Below, in pieces: positions 25,357 to 34,139 of a DNA stretch of 64,000 nt. Each line of letters begins with the position of its first letter. The first letter of the stretch is position 1. Made by a program: the position numbers and the translations under genes. The notes below the pieces were generated by a model, which did not search any database, was not told the DNA's origin, and worked only from the letters and a program-made list of their open reading frames with translations. This DNA is from Planomonospora parontospora (GTDB lineage Bacteria > Actinomycetota > Actinomycetes > Streptosporangiales > Streptosporangiaceae): assembly GCA_014647935.1 (NCBI GenBank), contig BMQD01000002.1, positions 186,001 to 250,000 of the forward strand, written 5' to 3'.

Positions 25357-27345
25357 TCAGGCCAGCAGTCCCCGGCGCTCCAGCAGGGGCTCGATGCGCG
25401 GGTCGCGCCCGCGGAAGTCGCGGAAGGCGTCCATCACGTCCTTGGACCCGCCGACCGACAGCAGCGCGGCGCGGAAGTGGTCGCCGTTCTCGCGCCGCAG
25501 GCCGCCGTTCTCCTTGAACCACTCGACGCTGTCGGCGTCGAGGACCTCGCTCCAGATGTAGGAGTAGTAGCCGGCGCTGTAGCCGCCCACGCCGGACGAG
25601 AAGATGTGCGCGAAGTAGTTGGTCCGGTAGCGGGGGCGGACCAGCTCCAGGGCGATCCCGGCGCGCTCCAGGGCCGCGGCCTCGAAGGCCTCGGGGTCCT
25701 CGACCGTCTCGCCCGGGGCGAGCCGGTGCCAGGCCCAGTCGAGCAGCGCCGCGGCGAGGTACTCCACGGTCGCGAAGCCCTGGTTGAACCTCTCCGCGGC
25801 CCGCATCTTCTCCAGCAGCTCCGCCGGGACGGGCTCGCCCGTCTCGTGGTGCCGGGCGAAGCCCTCCAGGATGGACGGCCAGGTCGCCCACATCTCGTTG
25901 ACCTGCGAGGGGTACTCCACGAAGTCGCGGGGGACCGTGGTGCCGGAGACGCGCGGGAAGCGCACGTCGGAGAACAGGCCGTGCAGCGCGTGGCCGAACT
26001 CGTGGAAGGCGGTGTTGACCTCGTCGAAGGTCAGCAGCGTCGGGCCCTCCGCGGGCTTGGTGATGTTGAGGTTGTTCATCACCACGGGGAGCTCGCCGAA
26101 CAGGCGGGACTGGTCCACCAGGTTGTTCATCCACGCGCCGCCCCGCTTGGTGGGCCGCGCGTAGGGGTCGAAGACGAACAGGCCGAGCGGCGACCCGTCG
26201 GCGTCCGCGACCTCGTAGACCCGCACGTCGGGGTGGTAGCCGTCCAGGTCGGGCCGGTCGGTGAAGGTGACGCCGTACAGCTCGCCGGCCGCGCGGAAGA
26301 CGCCGTCCCGCAGCACCCGGTCCAGCTCGAAGTAGGGGCGCAGCTCGGCGCCGTCGAAGTCGTAGCGGGCCTTGCGCACCTTCTCGGCGTAGAACGACCA
26401 GTCCCACGGCTCGATGGCGAACCCGGCCTGCTCGCTCAGCGCCTCGGCCTCCCGCCGGGCGTTGGCCACCGCCGGGCCCACCAGCTTGCCGAGCAGCTCC
26501 TCGACGGCGCCGGTGGTCTTGGCGGTCTGGTCGGCGACGGAGTAGGCCGCGTGGCTGGGGAAGCCGAGCAGGGCCGCCCGCTCGGCGCGGAGCGCCGCCA
26601 TCCTGGCCGCGAGCCCGAAGTTCTCCGGTGCCCGGTTCACCGAGAGCTCGTACAGCCTCCTGCGGGTCCCGCGGTCGGTCAGCTCGGCCAGGGCCGGCTG
26701 GTTGGTGAAGTTGAGCAGCGGAAGGACGTACCGGCCGTCCTTCTCGATCGCCTTGATCGTGCTCTCGGCGAGCCCGTCCAGCTCCTTGGCGTCCTCGACG
26801 ACCAGGGCCGAGGCGGTGGAGGCCGTCAGCAGGTTCTGGGAGAAGGCCGTGGCGAGCGTGGAGAGCTCCTCGTTGAGGGCCCTCAGCCGCTCCTGCTCGG
26901 TCTCCGACAGCTCGGCTCCGGCCCGGACGAAGTCCTCGCGGTACTTCTCCAGCAGCCAGGCCTCCTCGGGGTCGTCGGTGGAGACCTGCTTGAGCCGGGC
27001 GTAGAGCGCGCGGTCGAGGTGGATGGCGTCGGAGTGCTTGGTCAGCCGGGGGGCGATCTCCTTCTCGATCGCCCGGATGCCGTCGGTCGCGTCGGAGGAG
27101 GCGAGGCTGAAGAAGACGGTCGCGGTCCGCTTCAGGATCTGCCCGGAGCGCTCGAGGGCCTCGACGGTGTTGGCGAAGGTGGCGGGTTCGGTGCTGCCCG
27201 CGATCGCCGCCACCTCCTGCAGTTGCTCGGCCATGCCGCGCTCGAACGCGGGCAGGTAGTGCTCCTCGCGGATCTCGGCGAAGGGCGGCAGCCGGTAGGG
27301 CAGCGGGCTGGCGGTGAAGAAGGGGTTGGACGGGTTCACGGTCAA
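25357..27345 (-). CDS. M3-family metallopeptidase (oligopeptidase/dipeptidyl carboxypeptidase)
   Basis: 662 residues from TTG 27345, preferred because GAGGAG lies 8 bases upstream; longer starts at 27360 or 27372 overlap that site. HEFGHALHGLFSD is the zinc site (HExxH), with the third Glu in the following ATVEYLAAALLD region. The N-terminal helical region and length match Dcp/oligopeptidase A enzymes that degrade cytoplasmic peptides. No signal peptide. Confidence 0.93.
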   Translation of the reverse strand: MTVNPSNPFFTASPLPYRLPPFAEIREEHYLPAFERGMAEQLQEVAAIAGSTEPATFANTVEALERSGQILKRTATVFFSLASSDATDGIRAIEKEIAPRLTKHSDAIHLDRALYARLKQVSTDDPEEAWLLEKYREDFVRAGAELSETEQERLRALNEELSTLATAFSQNLLTASTASALVVEDAKELDGLAESTIKAIEKDGRYVLPLLNFTNQPALAELTDRGTRRRLYELSVNRAPENFGLAARMAALRAERAALLGFPSHAAYSVADQTAKTTGAVEELLGKLVGPAVANARREAEALSEQAGFAIEPWDWSFYAEKVRKARYDFDGAELRPYFELDRVLRDGVFRAAGELYGVTFTDRPDLDGYHPDVRVYEVADADGSPLGLFVFDPYARPTKRGGAWMNNLVDQSRLFGELPVVMNNLNITKPAEGPTLLTFDEVNTAFHEFGHALHGLFSDVRFPRVSGTTVPRDFVEYPSQVNEMWATWPSILEGFARHHETGEPVPAELLEKMRAAERFNQGFATVEYLAAALLDWAWHRLAPGETVEDPEAFEAAALERAGIALELVRPRYRTNYFAHIFSSGVGGYSAGYYSYIWSEVLDADSVEWFKENGGLRRENGDHFRAALLSVGGSKDVMDAFRDFRGRDPRIEPLLERRGLLA

Positions 27346-27468
27346 GGCGTGGGCTCCTCGCATACGGATCACGGCGGACGGATCTTCTGAGCAGCGTTAC
27401 ACAGACGGGCTCCGCCGGGCACTCCGGCGTCACGGGGTTGGGTTCCGGGCGGGCCGGGGACAATCGTT

Positions 27469-27498
27469 TTGGTCCTTGCACTCAAGGTGGGCTATTCT
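27469..27498 (+). promoter_or_regulatory. Candidate promoter of the tRNA cluster
   Basis: TTGGTC (27469-27474), 18 bases, TATTCT (27493-27498), about 43 bases before tRNA-Gln. A perfect 9-bp inverted repeat, CTTTCGGAG (27497-27505) and CTCCGAAAG (27517-27525), overlaps the start region. Confidence 0.5.
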
Positions 27499-27540
27499 TT
27501 CGGAGTCGCCAGGGCGCTCCGAAAGGAAAGTCCGAAGCGG

Positions 27541-27612
27541 TGGGGTATGGTGTAATTGGCAGCACGACTGATTCTGGTTCAGTTAGTCTAGGTTCGAGTC
27601 CTGGTACCCCAG
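27541..27612 (+). tRNA. tRNA-Gln (CTG)
   Basis: 72 bases; acceptor TGGGGTA pairs with TACCCCA, anticodon stem ACTGA/TCAGT with loop TTCTGGT (anticodon CTG, reading CAG), TpsiC loop GTTCGAGTC. CCA is not encoded. First of three tRNAs in one unit. Confidence 0.95.
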
Positions 27613-27613
27613 C

Positions 27614-27660
27614 TGCGATCTCCGCAAGGAGATCGCATGGATCCGGTCCCCTCCGGATCC
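27614..27660 (+). other. Two consecutive hairpins between tRNA-Gln and tRNA-Glu
   Basis: TGCGATCTCC (27614-27623) pairs with GGAGATCGCA (27628-27637) across a GCAA tetraloop; GGATCCGG (27639-27646) then pairs with CCGGATCC (27653-27660). Possible attenuation or processing structure in the polycistronic tRNA precursor. Confidence 0.6.
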
Positions 27661-27675
27661 GATGACAGTGCGTAG

Positions 27676-27751
27676 GGTCCCGTCGTCTAGTGGCCCAGGA
27701 CGCCGCCCTCTCAAGGCGGTAGCGCCGGTTCGAATCCGGTCGGGACTACCA
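27676..27751 (+). tRNA. tRNA-Glu (CTC), CCA encoded
   Basis: Acceptor GGTCCCG with CGGGACT (G-U at the first pair), anticodon stem CCGCC/GGCGG with loop CTCTCAA (anticodon CTC), TpsiC GTTCGAATC, discriminator A at 27748 and an encoded CCA (27749-27751). Confidence 0.95.
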
Positions 27752-27766
27752 CTGTCACATTTGCAA

Positions 27767-27839
27767 GGCTCCGTCGTCTAGTGGCCTAGGACGCCGCCCT
27801 CTCAAGGCGGTAGCGCCGGTTCGAATCCGGTCGGGGCTA
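27767..27839 (+). tRNA. tRNA-Glu (CTC), second copy without CCA
   Basis: Nearly identical to the copy 91 bases upstream. It differs at one D-arm base (cct for ccc) and in the acceptor, GGCTCCG with CGGGGCT, where a compensatory change keeps most pairs. Discriminator A at 27839; the next bases (CAT) are not CCA. Confidence 0.94.
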
Positions 27840-27847
27840 CATCGCAG

Positions 27848-27877
27848 GACCCCTGGAAGCATCGGCTTCTAGGGGTC
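27848..27877 (+). terminator. Terminator of the tRNA cluster
   Basis: GACCCCTGGAAGC pairs with GCTTCTAGGGGTC (one G-U) around an ATCG loop, followed by TTCT. Confidence 0.8.
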
Positions 27878-27901
27878 TTCTGCATTTCCAGGCCTGCCCC
27901 C

Positions 27902-27951
27902 TTGATTGGATAGTGCCGCTGCCTGATAATTGGGTACCACAGCTATCCAAT
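27902..27951 (+). promoter_or_regulatory. Promoter flanked by a perfect inverted repeat
   Basis: TTGATT (27902-27907), 17 bases, GATAAT (27925-27930): the best sigma-70-like promoter in the window. ATTGGATAG (27905-27913) and its exact complement CTATCCAAT (27943-27951) flank it, the second arm abutting the GGAGG ribosome site. The left arm lies upstream of the start site, so this is a DNA-level operator rather than an RNA hairpin. Confidence 0.6.
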
Positions 27952-27962
27952 GGAGGTCGATG

Positions 27963-28928
27963 ATGATCACCCTGCTGGCGGACGGGCGCGAGGACGCGAT
28001 CGACGGCCTGGTCGTGCCGTACGGCGCGCCGGTGCTCGGCTGGGAGCGCAAGCCGCACGGCTGGTGCCGGGGCGAGGCGTGCATCCCCTCGTTCCGGGCC
28101 GCGGCGGCCGAGACGGCCGACGGCGTGGACCTGGTCGCCTTCGCCGGGTTGCTCGGCCGGCAGGCGGTGGCCGACCCGGACGAGGGCGTGGTCGCGGTCG
28201 GAGAACCCGTCGAGCCCGTGCTGGACCGGGCACCGGAGTTCGGCCCGCTGCCCGGGCTCCGCGGCGCCAAGGTCGCGCTGGTCTTCTGGGCCTCCTGGTG
28301 CGGCTGCCGCTACGACCTGCCGGCCTGGGAGGAGCTCCACCGCGAGCTGGGCGGGTACGGCTTCAGCGTGGTCAGCGTCTCCCTCGACCGTGACCCCGAT
28401 CACGCCGGGGAGTGGCTCGCCGGCCTGACCCATCCGGCGGTGGTCGACGCCGACGGCCGGATCGCCGAGCTGTACAACGTGGTCAACGTGCCGACCGTGG
28501 TCTGGATCGATCCCGACGGCCGCATCGCCCGTCCCCAGGACACCATGACGGCCACCGACACCTTCCGGTCGATGAACGGCCTGTCCTCCGAGCGGGCCGT
28601 CGCCGCCCTGCGCCGATGGGTGATCGAGGGCGACACGGGGACGGAGCTGCGCGAGCTGCGCGCTCCCACCGCCGACGAGCGCCTGGCCCGGCTGCACGGC
28701 CGGGTGGCGGCGTGGCTGCTGCGCGCCGGCCGTACCGCCGCGGCCGGGCGGCATCTGGCGGCGGCCGCCGCGCTCGCCCCGCACGACCTGGCCGTCCGGC
28801 GCGGCCTCATGCCGCTGGCCGGGGTGGACCCGTTCGGCGAGGAGTACTTCAGGATCCGGGAGGAGCTGGAGGCCGCGGGCATCCCGATCTACCGGCCGCT
28901 TCCCGACTGGCAGGAGGCCGCCGGGTGA
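27963..28928 (+). CDS. Thioredoxin-fold (TlpA/redoxin-like) protein with extended N- and C-termini
   Basis: 321 residues from ATG 27963 (GGAGG 6 bases upstream). A thioredoxin-like domain runs from about 90 to 210: KVALVFWASWCGCRYDLPAW, VSVSLDRD, the cis-Pro context NVVNVPTVVWIDPDG. The active site is WCGC rather than WCxxC, with a spacing of one. The N-terminal 85 residues contain a separate Cys pair (HGWCRGEACIPSF) I do not recognise; the C-terminal region is helical (GRVAAWLLRAGRTAAAGRHLA). No signal peptide, so cytoplasmic. Function unknown; peroxide or disulfide chemistry is a reasonable guess. Preceded by an inverted-repeat-flanked promoter. Confidence 0.75.
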   Translation: MITLLADGREDAIDGLVVPYGAPVLGWERKPHGWCRGEACIPSFRAAAAETADGVDLVAFAGLLGRQAVADPDEGVVAVGEPVEPVLDRAPEFGPLPGLRGAKVALVFWASWCGCRYDLPAWEELHRELGGYGFSVVSVSLDRDPDHAGEWLAGLTHPAVVDADGRIAELYNVVNVPTVVWIDPDGRIARPQDTMTATDTFRSMNGLSSERAVAALRRWVIEGDTGTELRELRAPTADERLARLHGRVAAWLLRAGRTAAAGRHLAAAAALAPHDLAVRRGLMPLAGVDPFGEEYFRIREELEAAGIPIYRPLPDWQEAAG

Positions 28929-28953
28929 GGGGCCCGGGAGGGCGCCGGGCGCA

Positions 28954-29073
28954 GGGTCCGGGAAAGGGCCGACGCGGGGGGCTCGGGAGGGAGGGCGGCG
29001 CGGAGGGTCCGAGGGGTCCGGGAAAGGGCCGGCGCGGAGGACTCGGGAGGCCCTGGGAAGGGGGCGGCGCGGA
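28954..29073. repeat. 60-bp tandem duplication in the intergenic region
   Basis: The unit beginning gggtccgggaaagggcc starts at 28954 and again at 29014; the first 37 bases match with only a few changes and the remainder is degenerate. It is non-coding and lies between convergent genes. Confidence 0.6.
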
Positions 29074-29095
29074 GGGCCCGGCGGGCCCTCCGCGC
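29067..29095. terminator. Bidirectional terminator
   Basis: Perfect 13-bp stem GCGCGGAGGGCCC / GGGCCCTCCGCGC with a GGC loop, 6 bases from the leftward gene's stop. Confidence 0.75.
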
Positions 29096-29101
29096 GGCGC
29101 G

Positions 29102-30844
29102 TTAGTTGTCGCCGGAGCGGGCCTTGAACAGGGCCCGCTTGGCGGCCTTGCCCACCTGCCGGTCCGGGTGGGCCTTGGAGATCGTCTCCAGCAGCTCCTC
29201 CAGGTGCGGGTGGGGGACCTTCCAGATGACGTCCAGCAGGCCGACCAGCATCGAGGTCGGGCCGATGTCGTCCAGGCTGCTGACGAACTCGGGGCGGCCG
29301 AGTCCGGCGGAGATGGTCAGCATGTCGAGGATCAGCCAGTGCGTGTCGGCCTGGGTCGGCGCGGGGACGTCCTCGACGCCCAGCTGGGCCAGGTGCGTGG
29401 CCGCGTAGGGGTGCAGAGACGGCTCGTCCAGGGCCCGGCGCCAGGCCGGCACGGCCACCGCGCCCAGCGAGCCGACCACGCTGGCCGCCTGGACGCGGAC
29501 CAGCGCGTCCGCGTCGTCCTCCGCCGCGGCCGCCAGCAGCTCCTCGGCGGCCCGGGCGGGCTCGCGGAGCTCCATCCACGCGGCGAACTCGGCGTCGGCC
29601 TCCTCCTCGGGCAGCTCCGCGCTGAAGGCGAGCAGGTCCAGGGCCGTCATCGCGTCGATGGCGGGCCGGGCGTCCAGCTCGATGTCGGCCTCGTCCACCA
29701 GGTGGACGAGGCCCTCCATGCCCAGCGGCGTCAGCCGCACCTGGTCGTGCTCGACCTCGACCATGCCGTATCCCGACAGCCAGTCCAGCACCGGGTTGAG
29801 CGGGTCGCCGTACTGCGTGGTGGCGGCGTCCCAGGCCTCGGCGCCCAGGTCGTCGTACTCGGCGGCGGCCTCGGCCAGCTCGGTGCGGAGATCGTCGAGG
29901 GATTTGGAGCCGGTCGCCAGCAGCACCCGGACCAGCAGCGCCCGGGTCAGCCCGGACAGGGCGATCGTGGCGTCCTCGTCGTCCAGCTCGGGGTCGCCGT
30001 AGTCGATCGAGTGCAGCCCGGCCAGCCAGGCGTCCAGGACGTCGTCGTCCTCCTCGAAGGGCCAGTCGGCGGTGTCGGGGTCGACGCTGACGGTGTCCTC
30101 GCCCTCGGGCTGGAGGAAGTCCAGGTCGATCGCGAGGTTCCAGACGTTCCACAGGGCGGGCACGGCGTCGGCCAGCCGGCCCTCCACCGCCTCCGGCACG
30201 GGGAACCCGAGGACGGCCAGCGCCTCGGCGATCTCGGCGTCGGTGAGCAGGTCCTCCTCGCCCACCCGGCGCTCGGTCCCGACCCAGACGGCCAGGTCCC
30301 GGGCCTTGGCGATCAGGACGGACCGGCGCGCGGCCGCGGCCAGCTCGGCGTCGGGCCGGAGCCGGATCGTCGGCAGCGCGGCGAGCCGGTCGGCGAACGG
30401 CTCGAAGTCGCCCAGCCCCTCGAACTCCTCCTCGTCGTACTCCTCGGCGTCCTCGCCGTCCTCGGAGAGCAGCTCCTCCATCGCGTCGACGACGTCGTCC
30501 TCGATCTCGTCGAGCTCGGCGAGCATCTCCTTGAGCGGGGAGGAGCCCGCCGAGAGCCGGGCGGTGTCCGACAGGTAGGCCAGGTAGGCGCGGACGGCGG
30601 GCACCAGTCCCTCCGCCGCGGCCTCGGGATCCTCCACCACCTTCGGCATCCGCTCCAGGAGCACCGTGCGCAGATCGGAGGTCCTCCAGCGGCCGACGTC
30701 GTCGGAGGCGATCAACCGGTGCCACAGGGCGACGGAGCCCACCAGGTTCGAATCGCTGCCGGGCGCGTTCTCACGGGCCCAGAGGATGAATTCTTGGAGC
30801 AGGGGACGCAGTTCAGCGGCGGCTGCCTCGATGCGATCTGTCAC
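29102..30844 (-). CDS. Acidic 580-residue protein of unknown function
   Basis: 580 residues starting at GTG 30844, with TAGGCT exactly 6 bases upstream (30851-30856), a leaderless layout. Strongly acidic, with an Asp/Glu stretch near 110-140 (EEYDEEEFEGLGDFEPF) and others later. The C-terminal third has repeated helical pairs resembling HEAT repeats (ALVRVQAASVVGSLG; HPDRQVGKAAKRALFKA at the end), suggesting a scaffold. No signal peptide, membrane segment or catalytic motif. I do not recognise the family. It lies downstream of ndgR's divergent partner region and is transcribed alone. Confidence 0.75.
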   Translation of the reverse strand: MTDRIEAAAAELRPLLQEFILWARENAPGSDSNLVGSVALWHRLIASDDVGRWRTSDLRTVLLERMPKVVEDPEAAAEGLVPAVRAYLAYLSDTARLSAGSSPLKEMLAELDEIEDDVVDAMEELLSEDGEDAEEYDEEEFEGLGDFEPFADRLAALPTIRLRPDAELAAAARRSVLIAKARDLAVWVGTERRVGEEDLLTDAEIAEALAVLGFPVPEAVEGRLADAVPALWNVWNLAIDLDFLQPEGEDTVSVDPDTADWPFEEDDDVLDAWLAGLHSIDYGDPELDDEDATIALSGLTRALLVRVLLATGSKSLDDLRTELAEAAAEYDDLGAEAWDAATTQYGDPLNPVLDWLSGYGMVEVEHDQVRLTPLGMEGLVHLVDEADIELDARPAIDAMTALDLLAFSAELPEEEADAEFAAWMELREPARAAEELLAAAAEDDADALVRVQAASVVGSLGAVAVPAWRRALDEPSLHPYAATHLAQLGVEDVPAPTQADTHWLILDMLTISAGLGRPEFVSSLDDIGPTSMLVGLLDVIWKVPHPHLEELLETISKAHPDRQVGKAAKRALFKARSGDN

Positions 30845-30936
30845 CCGCCCAGCCTAGGGGCCCGCGGGGGTGCTCGCCTCCTCATATCGGGTGGGCGACC
30901 GGCCGCGGTGCGCGGTGTTCCCGCACGGTGTGCCGC

Positions 30937-30972
30937 CCGGTGTTCGGCCCGGTGTTCGGCAGGGTGTCCGGC
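30937..30972. repeat. 12-bp tandem repeat
   Basis: CCGGTGTTCGGC occurs at 30937-30948 and 30949-30960, with a diverged third copy (agggtgtccggc) to 30972, just beyond the ndgR stop. Confidence 0.6.
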
Positions 30973-30990
30973 GCGGCGGCGCCGTACGGC

Positions 30991-31707
30991 TCAGCCGTTC
31001 CTGCGCATCGCCTCGGTGATGCGCTCGGCGGCGGCGACCACGGGGGCGGCGTGCAGCCTGCCGGGGGTGCGGGTGAGGCGCTCGATCGGCCCGGACACCG
31101 AGACCGCGGCGATCACCTTGCCGCCCGCGCCCCGTATCGGGGCCGAGACGCTGGCGACCCCCTGCTCGCGCTCACCGACGCTGTGCGCCCAGCCCCGGCG
31201 GCGGACGCTCGACAGCGTGGCCGCGGTGAACTTGGCCCCGCGCAGGCCGCGGTGGAGGCGGTCGGGCTCCTCCCAGGCCAGCAGGATCTGCGCGGCCGAA
31301 CCGGCGAACATCGGCAGGGCCGAGCCGACCGGCACGGTGTCGCGCAGCCCGCTGGAGCGCTCGGCGGCGGCCACGCAGACCCGTTCGTCGCCCTGGCGGC
31401 GGTAAAGTTGTGCGCTTTCTCCGGTCATGTCCCGCAACTGGGTGAGCACGGGCGAGGCGACGGCCAGCAGCCGGTCCTCGCCGGCGGCCGTGGACAGCTC
31501 CGAGAGCCGCGATCCCAGCACGAACCGGCCCTGCGTGTCGCGCGAGACGATGCGGTGGTGCTCCAGCGCGACCGCCAGCCGGTGGGCGGTGGGGCGGGCC
31601 AGGCCGGTCGCCTGGACGAGCTGCGCGAGGGATGCCGGGCCGGCCTCGAGGGCGTTGAGCACCAGAACGGCCTTGTCGAGTACGCCGACTCCGCTAGAGT
31701 TGTCCAT
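30991..31707 (-). CDS. ndgR: IclR-family regulator NdgR
   Basis: 238 residues from ATG 31707 (MDNSSGVGVLDKAVLVLNALE), the same length as Streptomyces NdgR. N-terminal winged helix (ASLAQLVQATGLARPTAHRLAVALE) and C-terminal IclR effector domain. NdgR is the activator/repressor of leuCD and other amino acid genes in Streptomyces and is divergent from leuC there as here. Longer in-frame starts at 31731 and 31797 run through the intergenic palindrome and are unlikely. Confidence 0.92.
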   Translation of the reverse strand: MDNSSGVGVLDKAVLVLNALEAGPASLAQLVQATGLARPTAHRLAVALEHHRIVSRDTQGRFVLGSRLSELSTAAGEDRLLAVASPVLTQLRDMTGESAQLYRRQGDERVCVAAAERSSGLRDTVPVGSALPMFAGSAAQILLAWEEPDRLHRGLRGAKFTAATLSSVRRRGWAHSVGEREQGVASVSAPIRGAGGKVIAAVSVSGPIERLTRTPGRLHAAPVVAAAERITEAMRRNG

Positions 31708-31710
31708 ACA

Positions 31711-31728
31711 CCGATACTGCAGTCTCGA
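31711..31728. promoter_or_regulatory. Palindrome in the ndgR-leuC divergent promoter
   Basis: CCGATACTGCAGTCTCGA is symmetric at 14 of 18 positions around CTGCAG, 3 bases from the ndgR start and 58 from leuC. Its place suggests the NdgR operator; the Streptomyces site is also between these genes. Confidence 0.5.
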
Positions 31729-31786
31729 CATATGAGAAGGCAAGTCGGGCGACGACGCGCAGCGTCGCAACGAAAGGGAGGCGACA

Positions 31787-33166
31787 ATGGGCCGCACGCT
31801 GGCGGAGAAGGTCTGGGAGCAGCACGTCGTGCGACGTGCCGAGGGAGAGCCCGACCTGCTCTACATCGACCTGCACCTCATCCACGAGGTGACCAGCCCG
31901 CAGGCGTTCGACGGCCTGCGCATGGCGGGGCGGACCGTGCGGCGGCCGGACCTCACCATCGCCACCGAGGACCACAACGTCCCGACCCTGCTCGGCCCGA
32001 TCACCGACCCGGTCTCCAAGACCCAGGTCGAGACGCTGCGCAAGAACTGCGCCGAGTTCGGCGTCCGGCTGCACCCGATGGGCGACGCGGGCCAGGGCGT
32101 CGTGCACATCATCGGCCCGCAGTTCGGTCTGACCCAGCCCGGCATGACCATCGTCTGTGGTGATTCTCACACCTCGACGCACGGCGCCTTCGGCGGCATC
32201 GCCTTCGGCATCGGCACCTCCGAGGTGGAGCACGTGCTGGCCACCCAGACGCTGCCCGCCTACCGGCCCAAGACGATGGCCATCGAGGTCTCCGGCGAGC
32301 TGCCGCCCGGCGTCACGGCCAAGGACCTGATCCTGGCGATCATCGCGAAGATCGGCACCGGCGGCGGTCAGGGCTACATCGTCGAATACCGCGGCGAGGC
32401 CATCCGCAAGCTCTCCATGGAGGGCCGGATGACCATCTGCAACATGTCCATCGAGGCCGGCGCCCGCGCGGGCATGATCGCCCCCGACGAGACCACGTTC
32501 GCCTACCTCCAGGGACGTCCCCACGCCCCGACCGGCGAGCAGTGGGACGCCGCCGTCGAATACTGGAAGTCCTTGGTCACCGACTCCGACGCGGTCTTCG
32601 ACACCGTCGTGGAGATCGACGCCTCGACCCTGACCCCGTTCGTCACCTGGGGGACCAACCCCGGCCAGGGCGCCCCGCTGGGCACGGCCGTGCCGGCGCC
32701 CGAGGAGACCAACGACCCGGCGGCCGCCCGCCGCGCGCTGGAGTACATGGGGCTCACCCCCGGCACCCCGCTCCGCGAGGTCGAGGTGGACACCGTCTTC
32801 GTGGGCTCCTGCACCAACGGCCGGCTGGAGGACCTGCGGGCCGCGGCCGAGGTGCTGCGCGGCCGCAGCGTCGTGACCCGGACGCTGATCGTCCCCGGCT
32901 CGATGCTGGTCAAACTCCAGGCCGAGCAGGAGGGCCTGCACGAGGTGTTCAAGGCCGCCGGCGCCGAGTGGCGCGAGGCGGGCTGCTCGATGTGCCTGGG
33001 CATGAACCCCGACACCCTCGCCCCCGGCGAGCGCAGCGCCTCGACCTCCAACCGCAACTTCGAGGGACGCCAGGGCAAGGGCGGCCGCACCCACCTGGTC
33101 TCGCCCGCCGTCGCCGCCGCCACCGCCGTCACCGGCAAGCTGACCGCCCCCGCCGACCTGGCCTAG
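31787..33166 (+). CDS. leuC: 3-isopropylmalate dehydratase large subunit
   Basis: 459 residues. Aconitase-type enzyme interconverting 2- and 3-isopropylmalate with LeuD. 4Fe-4S ligands: Cys in [12 protein letters not shown] and the CSMCLG pair; also [26 protein letters not shown] precedes the ATG. Cotranscribed with leuD 11 bases downstream and opposite ndgR. Confidence 0.97.
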   Translation: MGRTLAEKVWEQHVVRRAEGEPDLLYIDLHLIHEVTSPQAFDGLRMAGRTVRRPDLTIATEDHNVPTLLGPITDPVSKTQVETLRKNCAEFGVRLHPMGDAGQGVVHIIGPQFGLTQPGMTIVCGDSHTSTHGAFGGIAFGIGTSEVEHVLATQTLPAYRPKTMAIEVSGELPPGVTAKDLILAIIAKIGTGGGQGYIVEYRGEAIRKLSMEGRMTICNMSIEAGARAGMIAPDETTFAYLQGRPHAPTGEQWDAAVEYWKSLVTDSDAVFDTVVEIDASTLTPFVTWGTNPGQGAPLGTAVPAPEETNDPAAARRALEYMGLTPGTPLREVEVDTVFVGSCTNGRLEDLRAAAEVLRGRSVVTRTLIVPGSMLVKLQAEQEGLHEVFKAAGAEWREAGCSMCLGMNPDTLAPGERSASTSNRNFEGRQGKGGRTHLVSPAVAAATAVTGKLTAPADLA

Positions 33167-33177
33167 GAGACACGACC

Positions 33178-33765
33178 ATGGAAGCCTTCACCGCGCACAC
33201 CGGCCGGGCCGTGCCGCTGCGCCGCAGCAACGTCGACACCGACCAGATCATCCCGGCCGTCTGGCTCAAGCAGGTCAGCCGGACCGGCTTCGAGAAGGGC
33301 CTGTTCTCCGCCTGGCGCGAGGACCCGGACTTCGTCCTGAACCAGCCCGCCTACCAGGGCGCCTCGATCCTCGTCTCCGGACCGGACTTCGGCACCGGCT
33401 CCTCGCGTGAGCACGCGGTCTGGGCCCTGCAGCAGTACGGCTTCCGCGTCGTGATCGCGGCCCGGTTCGGCGACATCTTCCGTAACAACTCCACCAAGAT
33501 GGGGCTGCTCCCGGTCGTGCTGCCGGCCGAGACCGTCGAGGCGCTGCAGTCGGCCGTGGAGGCCGACCCCGCCCTCGAGGTCACCGTCGACCTGGGGGAG
33601 CGCCGGGTGCGCTGGGGCGCCGAGTCCGCCGGTTTCGAGATCGACGACTACACCCGCTGGCGGCTGATGGAGGGCCTGGACGACATCGGCCTGACCCTGC
33701 GCAACGCCGACGACGTGACGGCGTACGAGAATGGCCGGCAGCCATGGCTGCCGACGACGGTCTGA
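33178..33765 (+). CDS. leuD: 3-isopropylmalate dehydratase small subunit
   Basis: 195 residues, the swivelling domain that completes the LeuC active site. Typical [13 protein letters not shown] start, [14 protein letters not shown] and [17 protein letters not shown]. Ends in [12 protein letters not shown], and its last 22 bases overlap the next small gene. Confidence 0.97.
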   Translation: MEAFTAHTGRAVPLRRSNVDTDQIIPAVWLKQVSRTGFEKGLFSAWREDPDFVLNQPAYQGASILVSGPDFGTGSSREHAVWALQQYGFRVVIAARFGDIFRNNSTKMGLLPVVLPAETVEALQSAVEADPALEVTVDLGERRVRWGAESAGFEIDDYTRWRLMEGLDDIGLTLRNADDVTAYENGRQPWLPTTV

Positions 33766-33998
33766 CCCGCTCCGAACGAGAGCTGGCGCGGCTGCTGCGC
33801 GAGGCGCACAGCCGCGTCCGCGTGCTGCCCGTGCCTCCGGAGACGCGGCAGCGCCTGGCCAAGCACCTGCTGGCCATCTGCGGAGCGGCCAAACACGACC
33901 TGGACCGAGCGGCCACCCGCCTGGAATCGTTCCTGATTGACCTCGATGACCTGGTTTCAGACACACGGAGTGCTGGAAATATTGCGGAAGGTGATTGA
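33744..33998 (+). CDS. 84-residue protein of unknown function, leuCD operon
   Basis: Starts inside the leuD 3' end in another frame (22-base overlap), so it is probably coupled to leuD translation. All-helical, charged ([19 protein letters not shown], later [19 protein letters not shown]), no signal or membrane segment. Small proteins occur at this place between leuD and hup in other actinobacteria; function unknown. Confidence 0.7.
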   Translation: MAADDGLTRSERELARLLREAHSRVRVLPVPPETRQRLAKHLLAICGAAKHDLDRAATRLESFLIDLDDLVSDTRSAGNIAEGD

Positions 33999-34033
33999 GT
34001 CACACGCTTCCGTCCCCTAATTTCAAGCGGGTA

Positions 34034-34062
34034 AGGGGTCTCTCGCTCCACCTGAGACCCCT
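34034..34062 (+). terminator. Hairpin after the leuCD operon
   Basis: AGGGGTCTC pairs perfectly with GAGACCCCT across an 11-base loop, 36 bases after the last gene of the leuCD operon and 78 before hup. No T-run; likely terminator. Confidence 0.55.
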
Positions 34063-34139
34063 CTCGGCGACAAATCGGGTGAGACGGGCTTCCTGTCTTG
34101 AGACCCACTCCCGGACATCGGCAACAAGGGACAATCTTC

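Noticed and set aside
34020-34100. TPP riboswitch hint (CTGAGA followed by CCC) before hup
   Set aside because: Only the short CTGAGA match is present, within a simple hairpin; the rest of the THI element is missing and hup is not a thiamine gene.
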